A stretch of 64,000 nt of DNA, taken from contig NZ_WWEN01000011.1 in NCBI RefSeq assembly GCF_009857745.1, positions 1 to 64,000 on the forward strand, written 5' to 3'. The notes beneath the pieces were generated by a model, which did not search any database, had not been told where the DNA came from, and saw only the letters and a program-made list of their open reading frames with translations. Positions 43,738 to 53,425 of the stretch are shown piece after piece. Numbering within the stretch: position 1 is the stretch's first letter; every line of letters starts with the position of its first letter. A program made the translations under genes and the position numbers. The DNA is from Thalassovita mangrovi. Its GTDB lineage: Bacteria > Pseudomonadota > Alphaproteobacteria > Rhodobacterales > Rhodobacteraceae.

Positions 43738-44139
43738 ATGACCGAAGAAACCATGACGATCCGTGAAATGTGCGATGCATTTCAGGTAACCCCGCGCACC
43801 TTGCGCTTCTACGAGGCCAAGGAATTGCTGTTTCCGATCCGCGAGGGTCAGAAACGCCTGTTCACCCGCAGCGACCGGGCGCGGCTGAAACTGATTTTGC
43901 GGGGCAAGCGGTTCGGCTTCAGCCTCGAAGAGATCCGCCAGTTGCTGGACCTCTACAACATGGGTGACGCGCAGCTGACCCAGCTGAGCCGCACCTTTGA
44001 CGTCGCCCAGGACCGCCTGCGCGACATGGAGGAACAGCGCGATGAGCTGAACAAAGCCATCGAGGATCTCAAGGAACAGATGAAATGGGGCGAAAAGATG
44101 ATCGATTCGCTCCGCCTGCAGAAAAAAGCCGCCGAATGA
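43738..44139 (+). CDS. MerR family regulator (second of two), LiuR-like
   Basis: 133 residues from the ATG at 43738; GTG 43714 and ATG 43717 in frame give a longer start. HTH: TIREMCDAFQVTPRTLRFYEAKELLFPIREGQKRLFTRSDRARLKLILRGKRFGFSLEEIRQLLDLYN. A charged coiled coil ends the protein. It is similar to the first MerR and precedes acyl-CoA dehydrogenase, thiolase and FadB-like genes, so it most likely represses beta-oxidation in the absence of an acyl-CoA. It lies 24 bases before the dehydrogenase. Confidence 0.87.
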   Translation: MTEETMTIREMCDAFQVTPRTLRFYEAKELLFPIREGQKRLFTRSDRARLKLILRGKRFGFSLEEIRQLLDLYNMGDAQLTQLSRTFDVAQDRLRDMEEQRDELNKAIEDLKEQMKWGEKMIDSLRLQKKAAE

Positions 44140-44163
44140 CGGTGGCCTGAGAGGAAGAAAGAC

Positions 44164-45942
44164 ATGCCCAGCTATACCGCCCCCACCAAGGACATGCAGT
44201 TCGTGCTGCACGATCTTCTGAAGATCAGCGAGTCGGATATTCCCGGCTATTCCGATCTTGAGGCCGATTTCACCTCGGCGGTTCTGGAGGAAGCGGGCAA
44301 GATCACGTCTGAAGTGCTGGCGCCGCTGAACGTGGTCGGCGACACCGAGGGCTGCGTGCTGGAAAACGGCGTGGTGCGCACGCCGACCGGGTTCAAGGAA
44401 GCCTTCGACCAGGTCCGCGAAGGCGGCTGGACCGGGCTCGACATGCCGGAAGATTTCGGCGGTCAGGGCCTTCCTTACGTGGTGGCCACCGCGACCGGCG
44501 AAATGTTCAGCGCGGCCAACCAGGCTTTCACCATGTATCAGGGCCTGACCCACGGCGCGGCCTCGGCCATCCTGGCGCATGGCAGCGACGAGCAGAAGAA
44601 CACCTACCTGCCCAACATGGTCAGCTGCGAATGGACCGGCACCATGAACCTGACCGAACCGCATTGCGGCACCGACCTGGGCCTGATGCGCACCAAGGCG
44701 GTCCCGCAGGGTGACGGCAGCTACAAAATTTCCGGCCAGAAGATCTTCATCTCGGCGGGCGAACACGAAATGTCGTCCAACATCATCCACCTGGTGCTGG
44801 CCAAGATCCCCGGCGGCCCCGACGGCATCAAGGGTGTGTCGCTGTTCATCGTGCCCAAGTTCATGGTGAACGAAGACGGCACCCCCGGCGCGCGCAACGG
44901 CGTGAGCTGCGGCAAGATCGAAGAAAAGATGGGCATCCACGGCAATTCCACCTGCGTCATGAACTATGACGAGGCGACCGGTTTCCTGCTGGGCGAGGAA
45001 CACAAGGGCATGCGCGCCATGTTCACCATGATGAACGAAGCGCGTATCGGCGTCGGCATGCAGGGCCTGGCCCAGGCCGAAGCCGCCTATCAGAACGCGC
45101 TGATCTATGCCAAGGACCGGCTGCAGGGCCGCGACGTGACCGGCGTCAAGAACCCCGACGGGCCGGCCGATCCGCTGATCGTGCACCCCGACATCCGCCG
45201 CAACCTGATGGATCAGAAAAGCTTCATCGAGGGCGCCCGCGCCTTCATGCTGTGGGGCGCGATGATGATCGACCGGTCGCACCGTCTGGGCGACAAGGAT
45301 GCCGACGGGCTGATCAGCCTGCTGACCCCGGTGGTCAAGGGCTTCCTCACCGACGAAGGCTACCAGGCCACGGTGCAGGCGCAGCAGGTCTATGGCGGTC
45401 ACGGCTACATCGAGGAATGGGGCATGTCGCAGTTCACCCGCGACGCCCGTATCGCGATGATCTACGAGGGCGCCAACGGCGTTCAGGCGCTCGACCTGGT
45501 GGGCCGGAAACTGGCCCAGGACGGCGGCAAGCACGTGATGGCCTTCTTCGACCTGGTGAAAAACTTCATCAAGGACAATTCCGAGAACGAAGCGCTGAAA
45601 GCCGATTTCCTCGAGCCGCTGAAACAGGCGTCCAAGGATCTGCAGGCCGCCGGCATGTTCTTCATGCAGAATGGCATGAAGAACCCCAACGCGGCGCTGT
45701 CGGGGTCCTATGACTTCATGCACCTGTTCGGTCATGTCTGCCTCGGCCTGATGTGGGCGCAGATGGCCAAGGCGGCGCAGGAAGCGCTGGATGCGGGCGC
45801 GTCGGACAAGGCGTTCTATGAAACCAAGCTGGCAACCGGGCGCTATTACATGGCGCGCCGCCTGCCCGCGACCGGGATGCACCTGGCCCGCATCAACAGC
45901 GGCGCCGATCCGGTAATGGCGCTGGACGCCGACCAGTTCTGA
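44164..45942 (+). CDS. Acyl-CoA dehydrogenase, long (FadE-like) form
   Basis: 592 residues, the long form with an extra C-terminal domain. Signatures: [22 protein letters not shown] (FAD/substrate loop), [43 protein letters not shown] (the region with the catalytic Glu, YEGANG). It makes the trans-2-enoyl-CoA of each beta-oxidation round. It is the first enzyme gene of the operon controlled by the MerR protein, and the whole set runs on the plus strand to the FadB-like gene. Confidence 0.95.
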   Translation: MPSYTAPTKDMQFVLHDLLKISESDIPGYSDLEADFTSAVLEEAGKITSEVLAPLNVVGDTEGCVLENGVVRTPTGFKEAFDQVREGGWTGLDMPEDFGGQGLPYVVATATGEMFSAANQAFTMYQGLTHGAASAILAHGSDEQKNTYLPNMVSCEWTGTMNLTEPHCGTDLGLMRTKAVPQGDGSYKISGQKIFISAGEHEMSSNIIHLVLAKIPGGPDGIKGVSLFIVPKFMVNEDGTPGARNGVSCGKIEEKMGIHGNSTCVMNYDEATGFLLGEEHKGMRAMFTMMNEARIGVGMQGLAQAEAAYQNALIYAKDRLQGRDVTGVKNPDGPADPLIVHPDIRRNLMDQKSFIEGARAFMLWGAMMIDRSHRLGDKDADGLISLLTPVVKGFLTDEGYQATVQAQQVYGGHGYIEEWGMSQFTRDARIAMIYEGANGVQALDLVGRKLAQDGGKHVMAFFDLVKNFIKDNSENEALKADFLEPLKQASKDLQAAGMFFMQNGMKNPNAALSGSYDFMHLFGHVCLGLMWAQMAKAAQEALDAGASDKAFYETKLATGRYYMARRLPATGMHLARINSGADPVMALDADQF

Positions 45943-46048
45943 GCGCGGGGGACAACCCGCGCCTTACCAGCCGACAGGGGGTTATGCCCCACTCGCGGCG
46001 CCGGCGCGCAGGGGATGCGCGCCGGTTGACCCCGGCAAGGAGGACAAC

Positions 46049-46261
46049 ATGCCCAAACGTTTCCGACTGACCCGGCGCATGCCGATCGCGATGACCGAAG
46101 ACGCCTATCGGCGGCTGAAGAAATTCGCGGCGGAGGCCGGTCTGGACGAGGGCGAGGCGATTTCCTTCATCTTCGAGAATTTCGACGGGATCATCGATCA
46201 CGAGAATTTCGGCCACAAGCTGCGGCTGTTCAATTCGACGCTGGACGCGCGCAAGCGCTGA
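46049..46261 (+). CDS. Small protein, possible ribbon-helix-helix
   Basis: 70 residues with a fair ribosome site (AAGGAGG, 46036-46042). RMPIAMTEDAYRRLKKFAAEAGLDEGEAISFIFENF has the spacing of a CopG-like ribbon-helix-helix motif: short basic strand, then two helices. It lies between the acyl-CoA dehydrogenase and GST genes and I recall similar small proteins in this operon of relatives, but I cannot name a family. A DNA-binding role is an inference. Confidence 0.65.
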   Translation: MPKRFRLTRRMPIAMTEDAYRRLKKFAAEAGLDEGEAISFIFENFDGIIDHENFGHKLRLFNSTLDARKR

Positions 46262-46418
46262 CCGGAACGGAGGGCCGGAGTTGACGCAACGATCACCGGA
46301 ATTTGCACCGAAAGGGTCGTAGCGGAACTGTGGACGCACCCAGACGATGCGCACATCTTTTGGGGGAAGACCGCGCCGGGATTGGCCCCGGGACGGACAA
46401 ACTGAGGAGGACCCCGAC

Positions 46419-47054
46419 ATGACGATCAAACTCTACTGCTTCGGCGAAAGCGGCAATTCCTACAAGGCAGCGCTGGCGCTGCAGCTTTCCGGGCTGGACT
46501 GGGAACCGGTGTTCGTAGATTTCTTCGGCGGCGCGGCGCGCAGCCCCGAATACCTGGCAATCAACGAAATGGGCGAAGCGCCGGTGATGGTGGACGGCGA
46601 TGTGAAACTCAGCCAGTCGGGCGTGATCCAGCAATATGTCACCGACAAGTCCGGCAAGTTCGGCGGCACCAGCCAGGACGAAAAATACGAAGTCCTGCGG
46701 TGGGTGCTGTGGGACAATCACAAGCTCAGCTCGCAAGCAGGCATGACCCGTTTCCTCATGAACTTCCTGCCCGAGGACAAGCGCCCGGCCGAAGTGATCC
46801 CCTTCATGCAGGGCCGCCTGAAAGCCGCCTACAAGACGCTGGAAAAGCACCTTGAGGGCCGCGACTGGATCGTGGGCGACGGCATCACCAATGCCGACAT
46901 TTCCTGCTGTGGCTACCTCTATTACCCCGAACCCTTCGGGTTCGACCGCGCCCAATGGCCCAATATCGACCGCTGGCTGAGCAACATCAGCGACCAGCCC
47001 GGTTGGAAACACCCCTATGACCTGATGCCCGGCTCGCCAGCCGACCGGGCCTGA
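46419..47054 (+). CDS. Glutathione S-transferase family protein
   Basis: 211 residues from the ATG at 46419 (GAGGAGG site). Thioredoxin-like N-terminus, IKLYCFGESGNSYKAALALQLSGLDWEPVFVDF, with the Ser or Tyr region of the GSH site and EMGEAPVMVDGDVKLSQSGVIQQYVTDK; helical C-terminus (GITNADISCCGYLYY). It lies inside the beta-oxidation operon, 20 bases before the thiolase. A role in removing reactive enoyl compounds is speculation. Confidence 0.88.
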   Translation: MTIKLYCFGESGNSYKAALALQLSGLDWEPVFVDFFGGAARSPEYLAINEMGEAPVMVDGDVKLSQSGVIQQYVTDKSGKFGGTSQDEKYEVLRWVLWDNHKLSSQAGMTRFLMNFLPEDKRPAEVIPFMQGRLKAAYKTLEKHLEGRDWIVGDGITNADISCCGYLYYPEPFGFDRAQWPNIDRWLSNISDQPGWKHPYDLMPGSPADRA

Positions 47055-47074
47055 AACGAAAAGGAAGGCATGAG

Positions 47075-48286
47075 ATGACCGACGCCTATATTTATGACGC
47101 CGTGCGCACCCCGCGTGGCAAGGGCCGCCCCGACGGCAGCCTGCACGAAGTGACCTCGGTGCGGATGTCCGCAACCGTGCTGAACGCGCTGAAGGACCGC
47201 AACGGCCTGGACGGCCACGCGGTCGAGGACGTGATCTGGGGCAACGTCACCCAGGTGATGGAACAGGGCGCCTGCCTGGCGCGCACCGCCGTTCTGGCCT
47301 CGGACCTCGATGAATCGATCCCGGGCCTGGCGATCAACCGGTTCTGCGCCTCGGGCATGGAAGCGGTGAACCTGGCCGCCAACCAGGTCAAGGGCGGGGC
47401 CGGTGAGGCCTATATCGCCGGCGGCGTGGAAATGATGAGCCGCGTGCCGATGGGCAGCGACGGCGCCGCCATGGCCGTCGATCCCACCGTCGCACTGGAT
47501 CAGTATTTCGTGCCGCAGGGCATTTCCGCCGACATCATCGCCACCGAATACGGCTTCAGCCGTGATCAGGTCGACGCGCTGGCGGTGGAAAGCCAGAAAC
47601 GCGCCAAGGCCGCCTGGGATGCCAACCGGTTCGAAAAGTCGATCATCCCGGTGACCGACGTGAACGGGCTGACCATCCTGGATCACGACGAATTCCTCCG
47701 CCCCGGCACCGACATGCAGACGCTTGGCGCGCTGAAGGCGTCGTTCAAGGACATGGGCGAAGTGATGCCGGGCTTCGACAAGGTGGCGATGCTGAAATAC
47801 CCGCATCTGGACAAGATCAACCACGTCCACCATGCCGGGAACTCCTCGGGCATCGTCGACGGATCGGCCGGTGTTCTGGTCGGCAACGCGGAATTCGGCA
47901 AGAAATACGGCCTGAAACCGCGCGCCCGCATCCGCGCCACCGCCAAGATCGGCACCGATCCGACCATCATGCTGACCGGCCCGGTTCCGGCAACGCAGAA
48001 GATCCTGGCCGAAAGCGGCCTGACCGTCGGCGATATCGACCTGTTCGAGGTGAACGAAGCCTTCGCCGCCGTCGTCCTGCGCTTCCAGCAGGCCTTCGAC
48101 GTCGATCCCGCGCGGGTCAACGTCAACGGCGGCTCGATCGCCATGGGCCACCCGCTGGGGGCCACCGGCGCGATCATCATCGGCACGCTCTTGGACGAGC
48201 TGGAGCGGACCGACAAGGAACTGGGTCTGGCCACGCTGTGCATCGCGTCCGGCATGGGCGCCGCAACCATCATCGAACGTGTGTAA
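47075..48286 (+). CDS. fadA: Acetyl-CoA C-acyltransferase (thiolase)
   Basis: 403 residues. Catalytic Cys is in AINRFCASGMEAVNLAANQV (about residue 90), second His in GGSIAMGHPLGATGAI, second Cys in TLCIASGMGAATI. It cleaves 3-ketoacyl-CoA to acetyl-CoA plus a shortened acyl-CoA. It lies 18 bases before the FadB-like gene; the two should form a multienzyme complex. Confidence 0.95.
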   Translation: MTDAYIYDAVRTPRGKGRPDGSLHEVTSVRMSATVLNALKDRNGLDGHAVEDVIWGNVTQVMEQGACLARTAVLASDLDESIPGLAINRFCASGMEAVNLAANQVKGGAGEAYIAGGVEMMSRVPMGSDGAAMAVDPTVALDQYFVPQGISADIIATEYGFSRDQVDALAVESQKRAKAAWDANRFEKSIIPVTDVNGLTILDHDEFLRPGTDMQTLGALKASFKDMGEVMPGFDKVAMLKYPHLDKINHVHHAGNSSGIVDGSAGVLVGNAEFGKKYGLKPRARIRATAKIGTDPTIMLTGPVPATQKILAESGLTVGDIDLFEVNEAFAAVVLRFQQAFDVDPARVNVNGGSIAMGHPLGATGAIIIGTLLDELERTDKELGLATLCIASGMGAATIIERV

Positions 48287-48304
48287 CCCGGGGGAGTGAG
48301 AGAC

Positions 48305-50512
48305 ATGACTGATTTCACCATGGAAAAAGACGCCGACGGCGTCGCCGTCGTCACCTGGGACTGCCCCGGCAAATCGATGAACGTGATGAGCGGCGAAGCT
48401 CTGATCGAACTGAGCGATCTGATCGACGCGGCGCTGGCGGACGAGACCGTCAAGGGCATCGTGATCACGTCGGGCAAGAAGGACTTCGCCGGCGGCATGG
48501 ACCTGAACGTGCTGGCCGACATGAAATCCGCGGCCGGTGACAACCCGGCGCAGGGCCTGTTCGACGGCATCATGCAGATGCACGCGCTGCTGCGGAAAAT
48601 CGAACTGGCGGGGATGGATTTCAAGACCAAGAAAGGCGGCAAGCCGATCGCGGCCGCCCTGCCCGGCACCGCCGTCGGCATCGGTCTGGAACTGCCGCTG
48701 TCGACCCACCGCATCTTTGCCGCCGACAATCCCAAGGCCAAGATCGGCCTGCCGGAAATCATGGTCGGCATCTTCCCCGGCGCGGGCGGCACCACCCGCC
48801 TGGTGCGCAAGCTGGGCGCGATGGCGGCGTCGCCCTTCCTGTTGCAGGGCAAGCTGGTCGATCCGAAGAAAGCCAAGGGCGCGGGCATCATCGACGAAGT
48901 GGCCGACGATCCGGTCGCCGCGGCCAAGGAATGGGTGCTGAACGCCAAGGATGCCGATCTGGTGAAGCCGTGGGATGCCAAGGGCTACAAGATGCCCGGC
49001 GGCGCGCCCTATCACCCGGCCGGTTTCCAGACCTTCGTCGGCGCCTCGGCCATGGTCAACGCCAACACCAACGGCGCCTTCCCGGCGGCCAAGGCCCTGC
49101 TTTCGGCGGTCTATGAAGGCGCGATGGTGCCGTTCGACACCGCGCTGAAGGTCGAAGCGCGCTGGTTCACCCATATCCTGATGAACCCGTCGTCCTCGGC
49201 GATGATCCGGTCGCTGTTCCTCAACAAGGAAGCGCTGGAAAAAGGCGCGGTGCGCCCGCAGGGCATTGCGGACCAGTCGGTCAAGAAAGTCGGCGTTCTG
49301 GGCGCGGGCATGATGGGCGCGGGCATCGCGCTTGTTTCCGCCATGGCCGGGATCGAGGTGGTGCTGATCGACCAGAAACAGGAAGCCGCCGACAAGGGCA
49401 AGGCCTATACCGAGACCTACATGGACAAGGGTATCAAGCGCGGCAAGGCGACGGCGGAGAAGAAGGAACAGATCCTGTCCCTGATCACCGCCACCACCGA
49501 TTACGACGCGCTGAAAGACGCCGACCTGATCATCGAGGCGGTGTTCGAAGACCCGGGCATCAAGGCCGAGGTGACCAAGAATGTCGAAGCGGTGATCCCC
49601 GAGGACTGCATCTTCGCCTCCAATACCTCGACCCTGCCGATCACCGGCCTGGCCAAGGCATCGTCCCGTCCCGAGCAGTTCATCGGCATCCACTTCTTCT
49701 CGCCGGTCGAGAAGATGCTGCTGGTGGAAATCATTAAGGGCAAGGAAACCGGCGACCGGGCCGTGGCCAAGGCGCTCGATTACGTGCGCCAGATCCGCAA
49801 GACCCCGATCGTGGTCAACGACGCGCGGTTCTTCTACGCCAACCGTTGCATCATCCCCTACCTGAACGAAGGCGCGCGGATGGTGGCCGAAGGCGTCGCA
49901 CCGGCGCTGATCGAAAACGCGGCGAAACAGCTCGGCATGCCGCTGGGTCCGCTGCAGCTGGTCGATGAAACCTCGCTCGATCTCGGCGTGAAGATCGCCA
50001 AGGCGACCAAGGCGGCGATGGGCGATGCCTATCCGGCCGACATGAAGCCGGTGGACGACCTGATGTTCTCGATGGTCGACGAAGGCCGCTTGGGCCGCAA
50101 GTCGCAGGCGGGTTTCTATAACTACGACGAAAAGGGCAAGCGTCAGGGCTTCTGGGAAGGCCTGGCCGAAAAATGCCCGGTCGCCGAGGAACAGCCCGAC
50201 CTGATCGAGGTGCAGCACCGCCTGATGTTCTCGCAGGTGCTCGAAGCGGTGCGCGCGCTGGAAGAAGGCGTGCTGGAAGACATCCGCGAAGGCGATGTCG
50301 GCGCGATCCTGGGCTGGGGCTTCGCGCCGTGGTCGGGCGGCCCGTTCAGCTGGCTCGACATCCTCGGCACGCCCTACGCCGCCGAACGCTGCGATCAGCT
50401 GACCGAGGCCTATGGCGAGCGGTTCGCCTGCCCGGCGCTGCTGCGCGAAATGGGCGAGAAGGGTCAGACCTTCTATGGCCGCTTCGGCAAGCAGGAAAAG
50501 GCGGCGGCGTAA
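48305..50512 (+). CDS. fadB: Multifunctional enoyl-CoA hydratase/3-hydroxyacyl-CoA dehydrogenase
   Basis: 735 residues from the ATG at 48305. The N-terminal crotonase domain has ITSGKKDFAGGMDLNVLA and ALPGTAVGIGLELPLSTHRIFAADNPKAKIGLPEIMVGIFPGAGGTTR. The Rossmann domain has VGVLGAGMMGAGIALVSAMAGIEVVLID, and the dehydrogenase end has HFFSPVEKMLLVEII with the catalytic His. It does hydration and NAD-linked oxidation in beta-oxidation. A terminator follows. The fadB/fadJ name is by homology; length and fusion order fit both. Confidence 0.95.
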   Translation: MTDFTMEKDADGVAVVTWDCPGKSMNVMSGEALIELSDLIDAALADETVKGIVITSGKKDFAGGMDLNVLADMKSAAGDNPAQGLFDGIMQMHALLRKIELAGMDFKTKKGGKPIAAALPGTAVGIGLELPLSTHRIFAADNPKAKIGLPEIMVGIFPGAGGTTRLVRKLGAMAASPFLLQGKLVDPKKAKGAGIIDEVADDPVAAAKEWVLNAKDADLVKPWDAKGYKMPGGAPYHPAGFQTFVGASAMVNANTNGAFPAAKALLSAVYEGAMVPFDTALKVEARWFTHILMNPSSSAMIRSLFLNKEALEKGAVRPQGIADQSVKKVGVLGAGMMGAGIALVSAMAGIEVVLIDQKQEAADKGKAYTETYMDKGIKRGKATAEKKEQILSLITATTDYDALKDADLIIEAVFEDPGIKAEVTKNVEAVIPEDCIFASNTSTLPITGLAKASSRPEQFIGIHFFSPVEKMLLVEIIKGKETGDRAVAKALDYVRQIRKTPIVVNDARFFYANRCIIPYLNEGARMVAEGVAPALIENAAKQLGMPLGPLQLVDETSLDLGVKIAKATKAAMGDAYPADMKPVDDLMFSMVDEGRLGRKSQAGFYNYDEKGKRQGFWEGLAEKCPVAEEQPDLIEVQHRLMFSQVLEAVRALEEGVLEDIREGDVGAILGWGFAPWSGGPFSWLDILGTPYAAERCDQLTEAYGERFACPALLREMGEKGQTFYGRFGKQEKAAA

Positions 50513-50535
50513 GCCAGCGCCCAGCGGAAAAGTTC

Positions 50536-50567
50536 AGCGCGTCCCTTCGGGGGCGCGCTTTTCTTTT
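50536..50567 (+). terminator. Terminator of the beta-oxidation operon
   Basis: A 10-bp stem with a TTCG loop (50536-50545 with 50550-50559, one G-U) then TTTCTTTT, 24 bases past the FadB-like stop. Confidence 0.88.
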
Positions 50568-50680
50568 GGGGGTACAGAGGAACGGAGGGCAGCGCCCGGC
50601 CGCGGGTGGGCGCGCAAACGGGAGTGACTGGCAGTTTATCAGGCCGCCACTTCCAACGTTCCTAGATTGTGCAGACAGTG

Positions 50681-50713
50681 AAAAAGCGCCCGCCCGGGGG
50701 GCGGTCGGGCGCT
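50681..50713 (-). terminator. Terminator of the sulfotransferase gene
   Basis: On the minus strand AGCGCCCG pairs with CGGGCGCT around a GC-rich loop, then TTTTTC. It is 71 bases past the sulfotransferase stop; the remaining sequence 50568-50783 shows nothing else. Confidence 0.65.
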
Positions 50714-50783
50714 GCCCGGGCGGCGCGAGCGCCGCTGTTCCGGGTTTTGTGCGATTATTAGAAGAGGTGGTTTGCCCCCCTGT

Positions 50784-51455
50784 TCAAATCACGGCGCGCA
50801 TATCCACCGGATCAAACGAATACCCGAACCGCGCGATATCCTCGGCACAGATATCGGCCAGAAACGCCGCGTCGGTGTCGCTGTAATAGCGGCGATAATC
50901 CACCTGCCGCGCCGACGCATTCACCCGCGGCAAATCCAGCTCGAACCCCAGGTGATCCACCAGCGGCGCCGCGTCCTCCTCGGCCCGTTCCAGCCGGATA
51001 TAAAGGTCGCACACCTCGTTGCCGCGCGCATCGGTCATGTAGGACCGCGCCGGGCTTTCCTGCAGCGACCGCCAGGTTTGCGGGTGGCTCAGGAAGCCGC
51101 TGAAATCCTCGCCCCGCGCCAGCGTCACCGCCGGGTGATCGAAGCTCTGATCGCGCAGCCAGTGATAATAGCTCACTACCCGGTCCCAGGGATTGCGCAC
51201 CATGGTGAAGGTGAAATAGCGCTCGACCTCGTCGGCGCCGACCAGCCCTTCGATATCGGCCAGGGTGGAATGTTTCCACAACCGCCCGCGCGTATCCGCC
51301 TCCCGGAACCTCCGCCGCCGTTTCGCCGCCTTGGGCGTATCGCCGATCAATATATCGTCCTTCTTCGCGCGCTCCTCCAGCGCCAGCGCCATCGAGGTGC
51401 CACCGGTCTTGGGGATGTGGATGAAGATGTATTGCCGCCCGTGGGAAATGAACAT
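50784..51455 (-). CDS. Sulfotransferase family 2 protein
   Basis: 223 residues. YIFIHIPKTGGTSMALALEERA is the 5'-phosphosulfate loop (PKTGGTS) for PAPS, and TMVRNPWDRVVSYYHWL is the 3'-phosphate motif. Similar small bacterial enzymes sulfate a lipid, glycan or protein. The gene is divergent from the acyl-CoA synthetase; 129 bases separate them. The acceptor is unknown; the exopolysaccharide locus a few kb away is one conceivable link but there is no direct evidence. Confidence 0.87.
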   Translation of the reverse strand: MFISHGRQYIFIHIPKTGGTSMALALEERAKKDDILIGDTPKAAKRRRRFREADTRGRLWKHSTLADIEGLVGADEVERYFTFTMVRNPWDRVVSYYHWLRDQSFDHPAVTLARGEDFSGFLSHPQTWRSLQESPARSYMTDARGNEVCDLYIRLERAEEDAAPLVDHLGFELDLPRVNASARQVDYRRYYSDTDAAFLADICAEDIARFGYSFDPVDMRAVI

Positions 51456-51584
51456 GGCGCGACGCTAACCCAAAGCGCGGCGCGGGAAAAGTCCCCTGCG
51501 ATCCGCATTCCGATTGGTAATCATACGGACTTTTCATCGCCGCCCAAGCCGCGCAATATGCGCCCGAACGAAGGAGGATATTTC

Positions 51585-53210
51585 ATGGGTTGGATGGCTG
51601 ACGAAACCGGTCTGGGCAAGACGGACGCGAATTATGTACCGCTGACGCCGCTGTCCTGGCTGACCCGCGCGGCGGCGGTGTTCCCCGATCACCTGGCGGT
51701 GGCCTATGGGACGCATCGCAAGAATTACGTGGAATACCACGAACGGGTGACGCGGCTGGCATCGGCGCTGGTCAAGCTGGGGGTGGAACCGGGCGACGTG
51801 GTGGCCACCATCCTGCCCAACATCCCCGCCCAGGCCGAGGCGCATTTCGGCGTGCCCGCATGCGGTGGCGTATTGAACACGATCAACACCCGGCTGGAAC
51901 CCGACACCGTCGCCTATATCCTCGATCACGGGCAGGCCAAGGTGGTGCTGTGCGACCCGCAATTCCTGCCCATGCTGGCCGAGGCGGTCGAGATCATGGA
52001 CGGCGCCGCCCCGATCGTGATCGAGGTGGCCGACGATCAGGCCGGTGTCCACGCGCTGAGCGATCACATGGAATACGAGGCGCTGCTGCAAACCGGCGAT
52101 CCCGCGTTCGAATGGATCATGCCCGAGGATGAATGGGAATCCATCGCGCTCAACTACACCTCCGGCACCACCGGGCGGCCCAAAGGCGTGGTTTACCATC
52201 ATCGCGGGGCGTACCTGAACGCGATGGGACAGGTGATCAGCTGGCGGATGACGCTTCACCCGCGCTACCTGACCATCGTGCCGCTGTTTCACTGCAACGG
52301 CTGGTGCCACACCTGGATGATGCCGGTTCTGGGCGGCACCGTGGTGTGCTGCCGCGACATCACCGCCAAGGCGATCTTCGACGCCATCGCGGATGAAAAG
52401 GTGACCCATTTCGGCGGCGCGCCGATCGTGCTGAACACGCTGGTCAATTCGCCCGAAGCGGACCGGCGCGCCTTCGACCACGTGGTCGAGGTGTTCACCG
52501 CCGGCGCCCCGCCCGCGCCTGCGACCCTGGCCAAGATCGAACCGATGGGGTTCAACGTCACCCAGGTCTACGGTCTGACCGAGGTCTACGGCCCGGCCAC
52601 CGAATGCACCTGGAAATCCGACTGGGACCCGCTGCAGGGCGACGACCGCGCCGCGATCAAGGCGCGCCAGGGCGTGGCGATGCCGATCTACGAACACATC
52701 ACCGTGGTCGACGAAAAGATGCAGCAGATCCCGATGGACGGGACAACGCAGGGCGAAATCGTCATGCGCGGCAACGGCGTGATGAAGGGTTACCTGAAGA
52801 ATCCCGACGCCACCGCCGAAGCCTTCGCCGGCGGCTATTTCCATACCGGCGACATCGCGGTGCAGCATCCCGACACTTACGTGCAGATCGCCGACCGGGC
52901 CAAGGACATCATCATTTCGGGCGGCGAAAACATTTCCTCGGTCGAGGTCGAGGGCGTGCTGATGGGCCACCCCGACGTGTTGCTGTGCGCGGTGGTGGCG
53001 AAGCCGGACGAAAAATGGGGCGAGGTGCCCTGCGCCTTCGTCGAGCTGAAGGACGGCCATTCGGCGGAGGAGGCCGAGCTGATCGCCTTTGCCCGCCAAA
53101 GGCTGGCCGGGTTCAAGACGCCGAAGAAGGTGGTATTCCAGGAACTGCCCAAGACCTCGACCGGCAAGATCCAGAAATTCGAACTGAGGACGCTGGCCAA
53201 GGGGCTTTGA
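51585..53210 (+). CDS. Acyl-CoA synthetase (AMP-forming), medium-chain type
   Basis: 541 residues from the ATG at 51585, with AAGGAGG 6 bases before. Motifs: LNYTSGTTGRPKGVVYHHRGAYLN (P-loop), TQVYGLTEVYGPATECTWKSDWD, HTGDIAVQHPDTYVQIADRAKDIIISGGENISSVEVE, and Lys in LPKTSTGKIQKFELR. It resembles the family including dimethylsulfoniopropionate-pathway DmdB (methylmercaptopropionyl-CoA ligase), which I consider possible but not proved. It activates a fatty or thioacyl acid to CoA. Confidence 0.9.
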   Translation: MGWMADETGLGKTDANYVPLTPLSWLTRAAAVFPDHLAVAYGTHRKNYVEYHERVTRLASALVKLGVEPGDVVATILPNIPAQAEAHFGVPACGGVLNTINTRLEPDTVAYILDHGQAKVVLCDPQFLPMLAEAVEIMDGAAPIVIEVADDQAGVHALSDHMEYEALLQTGDPAFEWIMPEDEWESIALNYTSGTTGRPKGVVYHHRGAYLNAMGQVISWRMTLHPRYLTIVPLFHCNGWCHTWMMPVLGGTVVCCRDITAKAIFDAIADEKVTHFGGAPIVLNTLVNSPEADRRAFDHVVEVFTAGAPPAPATLAKIEPMGFNVTQVYGLTEVYGPATECTWKSDWDPLQGDDRAAIKARQGVAMPIYEHITVVDEKMQQIPMDGTTQGEIVMRGNGVMKGYLKNPDATAEAFAGGYFHTGDIAVQHPDTYVQIADRAKDIIISGGENISSVEVEGVLMGHPDVLLCAVVAKPDEKWGEVPCAFVELKDGHSAEEAELIAFARQRLAGFKTPKKVVFQELPKTSTGKIQKFELRTLAKGL

Positions 53211-53327
53211 CCGGCGCGCTCGCCGGTCTTTTCAGACCGTCTCGCATCGCCTGCAGGCAATCTGCTGGTGGAGATCGGCGAGCGTCCTTCCACGGTTTGC
53301 GGCAGCACGCCTCTTGCATTGCGCAAA

Positions 53328-53347
53328 ATATTCCATATATGGAATAT
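53328..53347. promoter_or_regulatory. 20-bp perfect palindrome, SqrR/BigR-like operator
   Basis: A perfect 20-bp palindrome with core ATTC-N8-GAAT lies 79 bases before the DUF2892 gene. ATTC-N8-GAAT is the site known for the persulfide-sensing ArsR-type repressors SqrR/BigR/YgaV. A possible -35 (TTGCAT, 53314-53319) precedes it and the -10 would fall inside it, so binding would block transcription. Confidence 0.7.
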
Positions 53348-53425
53348 CAATACACGCACCGGGGCCGCGCAAAACGCCGCTTTGCGGTTTCTTCGCCCGA
53401 TGCGCCCACACAAGAGGATATCGAA

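Noticed and set aside
43624-45882. 752-codon open frame antisense to the acyl-CoA dehydrogenase
   Set aside because: It mirrors a gene with firm family motifs. In GC-rich DNA the antisense frames of real genes stay open, and the translation (His/Gln/Arg/Val-rich) has no family features.
47015-50218. 1067-codon open frame antisense to thiolase and FadB-like genes
   Set aside because: Same reason: the plus-strand genes are certain and the antisense translation is low-complexity and His/Arg/Gly-rich.
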